The translations under genes were made by a program, and so were the position numbers. 20,644 bases of DNA from Gemmatimonadota bacterium (GTDB taxonomy: Bacteria; Gemmatimonadota; Gemmatimonadetes; Gemmatimonadales; Gemmatimonadaceae). Positions 15,209-20,644 of the stretch are shown piece by piece; the first letter of the stretch is position 1, and each line of letters begins with the position of its first letter. The notes below the pieces were generated by a model. The model worked only from the letters and a program-made list of their open reading frames with translations, did no database searches and was not told where the DNA came from. Where the stretch lies: contig PLMM01000071.1 of the NCBI GenBank assembly GCA_003142495.1, forward strand, positions 4,411-25,054, read 5' to 3'.

Positions 15209-17254
15209 CTAGATGTCGGCCGTTGGCAGCTCGATCGGGCGCGCGCGATGCAGCAACAGCCAATCCGCGTGCTCGGCGAGCGCCTCGCAACCGAGATCGA
15301 AGAGCACGCGATTGGCGTCCTGCGGATCGGGATTCGTCGCGGCGCGATCGAGCGCCTCGTCGGCGGACTGAAAGAGCGCTTTCACGCGCTCGTACTGCTT
15401 CTGATGCTCGCCGAACGCGCGCACGTTCGCGTACGCGTGTGCGAAGGTGCCGATGAGCGCCGTGATCCCGATCGCCGCGAGCACCCATTCCAGCTTGTCG
15501 TCCTTGATCGCGAGTTGGGGCACGTGGCTCATGATCGTCGGGCCGCCAACGGCGAGCGTCTTGTAGAACGCGACCGCGACCGCGGCGCTGAGCACGCCGA
15601 GCACGATCATGTCGCGCACCGAGCTCTCGGTTGGAGCCTCGGCCTCGCCGGTCGCCTCTTTCACTTCGTAAAGAGAGTGCGCGATCAGCACGAGCAGCGC
15701 TGTCCCGGCGATCAGCAGATACTCCCAGTGCCCTTCCGCGGTGTCCCACAGAAAGTTGATCGTGGCGCCGAGGCTGAGGAGCACGAGCGCGCTGCCAATG
15801 GTGCGCTGCCGGCGCCGGCGCAGTCCGTCGCGACGACCCGCGCGCTCGTAATACGCGCACTGGTTTTTCACCCAGAGCCGCTGCACGGCGGCGAAGTCTC
15901 CCGTCGCAAGCGGCGTGGTGCGCAGCGCGCACACCTGGAGCACGTCGCGAATCCATCGAAGCTCGCTGCGCTGTTTGCGGAGATAGTAGTCCGACACCGC
16001 ACGCGTCGAGCCACCGAGTCGCCAGAAGAACTGCACGCGGAGCCCCTCGGCGATCGCGCGATAGTCCTGGAAGAGATCCTGGCTCTTCCGCAGGCGCGTG
16101 CGCAGATAGAAGAGGTCCGCGACCGTGAGCAGGAGCAGGTACCCCGCGAGATACATCCGCTTCGCTTCTTCGGTGGTCGCGAGATTGCGCAACAGCAGCG
16201 AGATCGTCGCAACCGCGATCATTCCGAAGAGCAGAATCATCGTGCGGTAGATGCTCTTCTGATGCCTGATCGCGAGCGAGTCGGCGATCGAGAATGCGAT
16301 GCGAATGCCGGCGAGCGCCGAGGGCGCCTGCGCATCGCGCGCCGACGGCGTCGACTCCCCAGCGGTGAGATACGTCGCGGATGTGGCGACGTGCCCCGCG
16401 AAGTGCGCTCGGTAGCTCGCGCCCTCGCGATTGAGCCTGTCGCGATGCCGAAGCGTCGACAGGCTGCTGCGCACGAATCGCTCGCGCATGCGCGGAGAGG
16501 CGTCGTAGCGCGCGGGGATCAGCCAACCGGCGGCGACTGGCGCAGCGGGCGGCGCGTCATCGGGGCGACGCACGGGAATGTGGTACACGAGCCCCGTCTG
16601 CGGCGCATCGAGCGGCGCGTTCGAGATGCGGAACGGGTCGGGTGCGAGCGCGACGACCAGGCGCACCCAATCATCGGAGTCGAGGCGCCCCGTGCGGCGG
16701 AAGTCGACGATCTGCGCGCTGCCGCCGGTGCCGCGCGGCGACGCCCCATCCCAGAGCGCGATGAGGACGTCGCTCTGGCGCGCGACGAACAGCCCGGCGA
16801 GGAGATATTGGTGGTCGCGCCCCGCGCCCGGCGTGTCGGCGCTCGGATCGAGCTTCGGCGCGACGATGCGCCGCTCCGTGCGAGGATCTGTGAGCAGCGT
16901 GCGAAAGTCGTCGCGTGACGTGAGGTCAGGGAAATCGAGCTCGTAGTTCTCCTGCTCCAGCGGCAGCACCGCGATCAGGCGAATCCCGTCGCCGAGCGCG
17001 ACGCGCGCGACGAGCCTGTCCGCTCCCTCGGCGAGCGACGTCAGCAGGACCATCGGAGAATTCGGCGCCTCCGCCCTGATCCGCGCGAAGAGTGCGCGGA
17101 GCTGCGCTGAGATCTCGTTTTCGTCCTCGCGACGGAGCGCGCGATGTCCGGTGATGCCGAGGACGACGGGAACGCGCCCGTCGAGCTCAGGCGTGAGCGC
17201 GCCACCGGAGAGGAATTCGGACGTGGAACGAGATGTGGCAGCCGGGTCTGACAT
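15209..17254 (-). CDS. SLOG (DprA-like) domain fused to a six-helix SLATT-like membrane region
   Basis: The 681-residue product has no signal peptide. Residues about 28-200 look like a DprA/SLOG Rossmann domain: VVLGITGHR (31-38), LLTSLAEGADRLVARVAL (70-87), RLIAVLPL (92-99) and DVLIALWDGASPRGTGG (162-178). This order mirrors DprA's SGxARGIDxxAHxxAL and TIAVL motifs. SLOG domains bind or process nucleotide-derived ligands; in Thoeris ThsA the SLOG domain senses the product made by a TIR enzyme. Three hydrophobic pairs follow: 338-355/367-385, 484-503/510-528 and 548-566/589-606. Between them lies DYRAIAEGLRVQFFW (398-411), a signature I associate with SLATT two-helix effector proteins. The C-terminal CEALAEHADWLLLHRARPIE fits that class too. 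The gene is divergent from a TIR gene. A membrane effector or channel opened by a nucleotide signal is inferred. No good ribosome site precedes the ATG. Confidence 0.8.
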   Translation of the reverse strand: MSDPAATSRSTSEFLSGGALTPELDGRVPVVLGITGHRALRREDENEISAQLRALFARIRAEAPNSPMVLLTSLAEGADRLVARVALGDGIRLIAVLPLEQENYELDFPDLTSRDDFRTLLTDPRTERRIVAPKLDPSADTPGAGRDHQYLLAGLFVARQSDVLIALWDGASPRGTGGSAQIVDFRRTGRLDSDDWVRLVVALAPDPFRISNAPLDAPQTGLVYHIPVRRPDDAPPAAPVAAGWLIPARYDASPRMRERFVRSSLSTLRHRDRLNREGASYRAHFAGHVATSATYLTAGESTPSARDAQAPSALAGIRIAFSIADSLAIRHQKSIYRTMILLFGMIAVATISLLLRNLATTEEAKRMYLAGYLLLLTVADLFYLRTRLRKSQDLFQDYRAIAEGLRVQFFWRLGGSTRAVSDYYLRKQRSELRWIRDVLQVCALRTTPLATGDFAAVQRLWVKNQCAYYERAGRRDGLRRRRQRTIGSALVLLSLGATINFLWDTAEGHWEYLLIAGTALLVLIAHSLYEVKEATGEAEAPTESSVRDMIVLGVLSAAVAVAFYKTLAVGGPTIMSHVPQLAIKDDKLEWVLAAIGITALIGTFAHAYANVRAFGEHQKQYERVKALFQSADEALDRAATNPDPQDANRVLFDLGCEALAEHADWLLLHRARPIELPTADI

Positions 17255-17301
17255 TGGCGGGCGCGAGTATGTTGAGCGTGTGGGGGCAGATCATGACGCC
17301 G

Positions 17302-17339
17302 CAGGGGCCCGCGCGCCAGTGTCCAGGGGCTCGCGCCCC
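17302..17339. repeat. Tandem 16-bp near-direct repeats in the TIR/SLOG divergent region
   Basis: The 16-base stretches at 17302-17317 and 17324-17339 both begin CAGGGGC and agree at 14 of 16 positions. Their starts are 22 bp apart, about two turns of B-form helix, so proteins bound to both would sit on the same face. They lie just upstream of the candidate -35 of the TIR gene and between the two divergent genes, so they could be operator sites controlling both. Confidence 0.55.
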
Positions 17340-17342
17340 TGG
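17323..17342. repeat. Perfect 8-bp stem, 4-base loop inverted repeat in the divergent region
   Basis: CCAGGGGC (17323-17330) and GCCCCTGG (17335-17342) flank TCGC. A second small palindrome, CCCGC-TT-GCGGG (17343-17354), follows at once and overlaps the candidate -35. There is no T-tract, and no gene ends here, so these are more likely regulatory than terminators. Confidence 0.55.
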
Positions 17343-17347
17343 CCCGC

Positions 17348-17376
17348 TTGCGGGCGAGATGCGCTGTTCCTAGCAT
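17348..17376 (+). promoter_or_regulatory. Candidate promoter of the TIR gene
   Basis: TTGCGG (17348-17353) and TAGCAT (17371-17376) are 17 bases apart, with three and four matches to the sigma-70 consensus. Transcription would begin near 17383, about 54 bases before ATG 17437. The inverted and direct repeats sit immediately upstream. A weaker minus-strand candidate for the SLOG gene is ATGATC and CATACT (17 bases apart, around 17267-17295). Confidence 0.35.
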
Positions 17377-17436
17377 AGCTGCGGGCAAGAAGAGCTCGAA
17401 AGCACCGCGAAATCGGACGCCGTACTCCGAGGATGA

Positions 17437-18720
17437 ATGCCGGACGCACCTGCTTCTTCTCCAATGATCTTCATCAGCTATCGACGTGACGACAGCAGCG
17501 GTCACGTCGGCCGGCTGTACGACGCGCTGAGCGCGCACTTCGGGCGCAATCGACTGTTCTTCGACATCGATCACATCGCGCCCGGCCAGGACTTCGTGAA
17601 TGTGCTCGACGACTCGCTCAATCGGTCGTCGGTGATGATCGTGATGATGGGGAAGCGTTGGGCGGGCACGGGAAAGATCGGCGCGCGTCGCATCGACGAT
17701 CCGGGCGACTTCGTGCGCCTCGAGGTTGCGTCGGGCCTTCGCCGTCCGGAGCTGCGTCTCATCCCCGCGCTCATTCAGGGCGCGAAGATGCCGGGGCCGA
17801 ACTCGCTCCCCGAAGAGCTCAAGGATCTCTCGCGGCGCAACGCGATCGAGATGAGCGATCTGCGCTGGCGCGAGGATGTCGAGCGACTGATCGCCAGTCT
17901 CGAGCGCGACATGGCGACTGCGGCACCGCTGCGCACGGCGGCGGAAGAGGTACGGAAGGCGCGCGAGATCACGCTCGCGCCCACGATTGCGGGAAGTCCA
18001 ATGCTCAAGTGGGGCGCGGGCGCCGTCGCCGCCATCGCGCTGCTCTTCGGCGCGCGCGCGAGTTTCTCGCATCGAGATCCGCCGGCGAAGAGCGTCGCAG
18101 TCGTCCCTCCCGCCGTCGTGTCGACTCGCTCGGCCGGAACGATCGTCGGCGTGCCGACGGATGATCCACACGCGATGCCGTCGCATCTCACGCAGGCGGC
18201 GCAGATGGCGCTGGCAGCGGGACGGAAGTGGCGCGCGGACGCGGTGCTGACGCAGATCGTGGCCGCGCCCGACAGCACCGGCGACGCATCCGCCTTTCTC
18301 GTGCAATACGGCTTTCGCTCTCCCACCGACGGCGCGGGGCTCGCGTACACGGCCACGACCTCGGGGCAGCCTACATCGGAGCGCCTCGCGGCCATTCCGA
18401 TGTCGACGATTCACGCCCTTCCCGAATCGTTCGTCGACCTCCCCGCAGCGGTGGACACGGCGCGCCGCAGCGGGATGTTCGGCTCGCTGCGCGAAGGGCG
18501 GCTGACGACGATCACGAGCCACGGCACGCCGCGAATCGCGTGGCGCATCAAGAGTGCGAGTGGCGGCACACGCCCCTACTTCATCGACGCGACCACTGGG
18601 GTGAGCATCCCACCATCTGCCGCGCCGACGCTTCCGCCCTCCACCGCTTCGACTGCACCCCTATCAGGGCGTACGAAGCTCGTGAACAAGGTGAAAGGCT
18701 TGAAGGGACTCTTCCACTAG
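17437..18720 (+). CDS. TIR-domain protein with one membrane helix and a C-terminal domain
   Basis: The 427-residue product starts with a bacterial TIR domain (about 9-155). It has the opening strand MIFISYRRDDS, the box FFDIDHIAPGQDF, VMIVMMGKRW, and then DFVRLEVASGL, where E96 is placed like the catalytic glutamate of NAD-cleaving TIRs. RLIPALIQGAKMP follows as the next strand. A single hydrophobic helix spans about 190-207 (MLKWGAGAVAAIALLFGARA). Beyond it a proline-rich linker leads to a domain of about 150 residues (247-392) ending AWRIKSASGGTRPYFIDATTG, which is PepSY-like in feel. The tail is Pro/Ser/Thr-rich and ends in a basic segment, GRTKLVNKVKGLKGLFH. GAGG lies four bases before the ATG. 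With the TIR in the cytoplasm the rest would be outside, so it could be a transmembrane sensor that switches a TIR enzyme. Its partner is probably the divergent SLOG gene. Confidence 0.85.
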   Translation: MPDAPASSPMIFISYRRDDSSGHVGRLYDALSAHFGRNRLFFDIDHIAPGQDFVNVLDDSLNRSSVMIVMMGKRWAGTGKIGARRIDDPGDFVRLEVASGLRRPELRLIPALIQGAKMPGPNSLPEELKDLSRRNAIEMSDLRWREDVERLIASLERDMATAAPLRTAAEEVRKAREITLAPTIAGSPMLKWGAGAVAAIALLFGARASFSHRDPPAKSVAVVPPAVVSTRSAGTIVGVPTDDPHAMPSHLTQAAQMALAAGRKWRADAVLTQIVAAPDSTGDASAFLVQYGFRSPTDGAGLAYTATTSGQPTSERLAAIPMSTIHALPESFVDLPAAVDTARRSGMFGSLREGRLTTITSHGTPRIAWRIKSASGGTRPYFIDATTGVSIPPSAAPTLPPSTASTAPLSGRTKLVNKVKGLKGLFH

Positions 18721-18730
18721 CCTTGCGCTC

Positions 18731-19483
18731 TCAGTGGCTCGCGCGCAGCCGCTGTAGCAACACCGTCGAAAGCGCCACGCGGTCTCCGGGCGCCGACGCA
18801 TCGAAGAATCGCTCGCCCGCGAACGACGTTGCGGGGAACGAAAATGCGGTGAGCGCTGCATCCACTCCGGCGTGCGCGGGAAACGCGAGCGTGAGGCTGC
18901 TGCTGAACAGCGCGGCGAGGCACGTCGTGCTCTGCGCCGTCGCGATGATCGGATTGACGAGTCCCGCAATCGGCGTGGTGCAGCTCGAGCCGACGGAGGT
19001 CAGCGATGCGCCACCGGCATGGGAGCTCGCATTGATCACGACGGTGTCGTTGGTCAGGAGCTCCATGCCGATCGAAGTGCCGTTCGCCAGGAAGCCGGCG
19101 AGCACCATCGTATGCACGAGGGAATCGCGGTACGCGACGACCACGTACGCGGAGTCGACCAAAGTGCCGGTATCGGGGTGGACTTCCTCGAACACGAAGC
19201 CCTTCCACTGCTCGGTGCCGGCCGATGTCGTGACGGTGATCGTCGTCGGCGCGGCTCCGAATGCAGCAGCGAGCTCGAGATTCGACAGTAGCTGCGCGCG
19301 CGTGACAAAGTTCGTATCGCCGACGCTCGCCGCCTTGGCGTGCGCATACAGGGTATCGAAGTGCTGGGCGAGCGTGCCCGCAGTCGGGCCAGCTGGAGGT
19401 CCCGTCGAGTCACTGCCGCAGGCGGTGGTAGCTGCGATGACTCCGATTGCCGCGGCGACGGACAGGCGAGTGGTGAGGCGCAT
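18731..19483 (-). CDS. Lipoprotein of unknown function, paralogue 1
   Basis: A 250-residue exported lipoprotein. From ATG 19483 the N terminus is MRLTTRLSVAAAIGVIAATTAC, a short basic start, a hydrophobic core and a cysteine in a loose lipobox, followed by GSDSTGPP, a typical post-cysteine linker. The frame extends upstream to 19591, but that would bury the signal sequence under 36 extra residues, so the later ATG is preferred; GGAG lies ten bases ahead of it. The mature part is a Thr/Val/Ser-rich beta-like domain with ITVTTSAGTEQWKGFVFEE, DSAYVVVAYRDSLVHTM, LTNDTVVI and LTSVGSSCTTP. It shares these motifs with the next gene and so arose by duplication. Two further cysteines (SSCTTP and STTCLAAL) are also present in the paralogue, which suggests a disulfide. 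I know no function for this family. It converges on the TIR gene with a ten-base gap. Confidence 0.82.
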   Translation of the reverse strand: MRLTTRLSVAAAIGVIAATTACGSDSTGPPAGPTAGTLAQHFDTLYAHAKAASVGDTNFVTRAQLLSNLELAAAFGAAPTTITVTTSAGTEQWKGFVFEEVHPDTGTLVDSAYVVVAYRDSLVHTMVLAGFLANGTSIGMELLTNDTVVINASSHAGGASLTSVGSSCTTPIAGLVNPIIATAQSTTCLAALFSSSLTLAFPAHAGVDAALTAFSFPATSFAGERFFDASAPGDRVALSTVLLQRLRASH

Positions 19484-19527
19484 GAGCGATAGACTCCAGG
19501 AGACATGAGGTAAGGCGGCGCGGAGCC

Positions 19528-19558
19528 GTGCTCTCGCGCGCAATGATTGCGAGAACAC
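19528..19558 (-). repeat. 10-bp inverted repeat in the leader of lipoprotein paralogue 1
   Basis: The arms 19528-19537 (GTGCTCTCGC) and 19549-19558 (GCGAGAACAC) pair at nine of ten positions, and the tenth becomes a G-U pair in minus-strand RNA. The 11-base loop contains CAATGATTG. It lies 45-75 bases before the preferred start and could be an mRNA hairpin or an operator. Confidence 0.45.
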
Positions 19559-19596
19559 TGCATGACGTGCGCCTTGCGACATGAAGTCCATCGAAC

Positions 19597-19628
19597 CTCG
19601 CCGGACGAGGACCGGTCCGGCGGGCGAG
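19597..19628 (-). terminator. Strong GC-rich hairpin between the two lipoprotein genes
   Basis: The left arm CTCGCCGGAC (19597-19606) and right arm GTCCGGCG-GG-CGAG (19615-19628) form a ten-pair stem with a two-base bulge and an eight-base loop. It lies 63-94 bases after the stop of paralogue 2, so it could end that transcript, although no U-tract follows. A smaller stem ACATCA/TGATGT (about 19648-19667) lies between it and the stop. The remaining 19484-19690 spacer holds no open frame worth calling. Confidence 0.4.
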
Positions 19629-19690
19629 CGTATCGTTTTACGTGATCAACATCACCAATGCTGATGTGAAGAGCCTGTCGCGTATCGAGT

Positions 19691-20437
19691 CTAGAACCGG
19701 TTCATCTTGTGGAGCGCGTGGAGCATCGACTGCACGCGCAGACTGTTGTTGGCCGCATCTATGACACGAATGCCGTTGACGGCCGTCGTCGAGAACGAAA
19801 GACTCGCCAAGGCGGGATCGACACCGGATGCCGTCGGGAAGGTCATGGCAAGAGTCGTCTGGAACGTTGCAAGCGAGCATGACGAGAAGAACGTCATGTG
19901 GAATTCCGGATTCACGAGTGAAGCGGATGGCGTGCTACAGGTGGCACCGACCGAGGCCAGATGCGTCGTGCCGTGCGCAGTGTTGGGAGTAATGGAGAGC
20001 GTATCATTGGTGATCACACCGCCGGCTGACGCGGTACCCGTGCTGTCGAAGAAGACCGCGATCACGGTATGCGCCGCGGACTCTCTGTACGCGAGAAGGA
20101 CGAATTCCGAATCCACCGGTTGTCCTGGGCTAGTCAGCTCGACGAACTCGTAGCCCTTCCAGTGCTCAGTGCCGGTGGCCGTCGTAACGGTGATACTCGA
20201 GGGTGACGCGCCCAGCGCCGCGGGAATCTCGAGCAGCGTCGAGAGCTCCACGCGTGTAGAGTAACCGTTGCTGCCGCTGTCGCTGCGAGCGAAGGCGTCT
20301 ACGTAGATCGAGTCGAATCGCGCCGCCACTTCGGGGGGCGTATTCGTGGAGCTCGGGCCGGAACTATCGCTACAGGCTGCGGTGAGGGCGACGGCGGCAA
20401 GGGACGCCGCAAGGGCAAGGCGTGCGGGAGCTCGCAT
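19691..20437 (-). CDS. Lipoprotein of unknown function, paralogue 2
   Basis: A 248-residue lipoprotein. Its N terminus, MRAPARLALAASLAAVALTAAC, is a good lipoprotein signal with an L-T-A-A-C lipobox, followed by SDSSGPSSTNTPP. The mature domain aligns by eye with the neighbouring gene along its whole length: ARFDSIYVDAF, SITVTTATGTEHWKGYEFVEL, DSEFVLLAYRESAAHTV, ITNDTLSITPN, LASVGATCSTPSASLVNPEF, LAMTFPTASGVDPALASLSF and a C-terminal RVIDAANNSLRVQSMLHALHK. Conserved aspartates and the WKG and AYR.S..HT motifs mark the family; two cysteines (ATCSTP and SSCSLA) are shared. It is anchored in a membrane facing the periplasm. Function is unknown. An AT-rich stretch (20438-20485, including TTATAGACAAAT on the minus strand) probably holds its promoter, and GGAG lies 11 bases before the ATG. 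Confidence 0.85.
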   Translation of the reverse strand: MRAPARLALAASLAAVALTAACSDSSGPSSTNTPPEVAARFDSIYVDAFARSDSGSNGYSTRVELSTLLEIPAALGASPSSITVTTATGTEHWKGYEFVELTSPGQPVDSEFVLLAYRESAAHTVIAVFFDSTGTASAGGVITNDTLSITPNTAHGTTHLASVGATCSTPSASLVNPEFHMTFFSSCSLATFQTTLAMTFPTASGVDPALASLSFSTTAVNGIRVIDAANNSLRVQSMLHALHKMNRF

Positions 20438-20644
20438 GCGAGATAATTCTCCGAAAATGGGATGTTAAGATTTGTCTATAAGGACGGCTCCGCCTCGGCG
20501 GCGTCACTCGCAATTGGCGCGAGGGGCCATTGGAGCGTAGAATGCCGCCCGGAGCGCACGGCTGGACGCTTTCTCCTCGGCAGGGCACACGTGCACCCGG
20601 CGTCAACTCACGCCGCCGGCGGCGCCATTCGCGCGCTCGGCGTC
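20438..20644. other. Promoter-bearing spacer and possible 3' end of another leftward gene
   Basis: The first 50 bases are unusually AT-rich and precede lipoprotein paralogue 2. Further right are the palindromes CCGCCtcGGCGG and CGCCGCCGGCGGCG (near 20611-20624). At the window edge two minus-strand frames end in TGA (20605-20603 and 20610-20608) after 11-13 G/C-ending codons, so one may be the tail of a gene outside the window. I cannot choose between them and call no gene here. Confidence 0.3.

Noticed and set aside
15248..16918. 556-residue plus-strand frame opposite the SLOG-membrane gene
   Set aside because: Shadow composition, no motifs; the minus-strand frame has the SLOG motifs and membrane helices.
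17255..17436. CRISPR-like or mobile-element interpretation of the repeats in the divergent region
   Set aside because: Only two near-copies with a short gap, no further units, no transposase, integrase or target duplication in the window; a regulatory role is simpler.
19484..19591. Upstream extension of lipoprotein paralogue 1 (start at 19591)
   Set aside because: It would put 36 residues before the lipoprotein signal; the paralogue starts directly with its signal, and the region contains a leader hairpin.
20370..20606. 78-residue minus-strand frame near the right edge
   Set aside because: It crosses the AT-rich promoter region of lipoprotein paralogue 2, overlaps its signal sequence in another frame, and has no recognisable content.

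Overview
The window is a high-GC chromosomal stretch, most probably from a Gemmatimonadota (Gemmatimonadetes) or similar soil bacterium. The reasons are composition, the closely packed pyrR-pyrB-pyrC order, secreted peptidases and helical proteins with ordinary Sec signals, and two small lipoproteins whose lipid-attachment cysteine is followed by a Ser/Asp/Gly-Pro linker. The phylum is inferred; there is no rRNA or tRNA in the window to confirm it.

Layout. 1-221 (-) is the N-terminal end of a coiled-coil protein cut by the window edge. 403-3226 (-) is a pyrimidine operon, pyrR, pyrB, pyrC, with stop/start overlaps. A 66-base gap separates it from a rightward run: a DedA membrane protein (3293-3898), a secreted cysteine-containing protein (3932-4870) and a NiCoT nickel/cobalt permease (4867-5898). 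Next comes a two-gene unit in which a flavin-reductase-like split-barrel protein (6022-6759) overlaps the adaptive-response protein Ada (6756-7868). An Ada-box-like sequence and a perfect hairpin lie ahead of it. On the opposite strand are a family-9 glycosyltransferase (7855-8976) and a CLC chloride transporter with two CBS domains (9094-11001). A GntR/FCD regulator (11216-12040) and a large secreted M14-type metallopeptidase (12158-15196) then read rightward.

15209-18720 is the most interesting part. A leftward gene encodes a DprA/SLOG-like nucleotide-sensor domain fused to six predicted membrane helices (SLATT-like). It is divergent from a rightward gene for a TIR domain with a candidate catalytic glutamate, one membrane helix and a C-terminal domain of about 200 residues. 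TIR plus SLOG is the signal-maker/signal-sensor logic of Thoeris, here with a membrane bundle where ThsA carries its SIR2 NADase. The 182-base divergent control region holds near-identical direct repeats 22 bp apart, a perfect hairpin and a candidate promoter. I propose it as a candidate TIR/SLOG-membrane conflict system; defence function is inference.

18731-20437 (-) holds two tandem paralogous lipoproteins of unknown function, with inverted repeats in the spacer and leader. The last 200 bases have no gene I can support. No CRISPR array, insertion sequence, tRNA or rRNA was seen.
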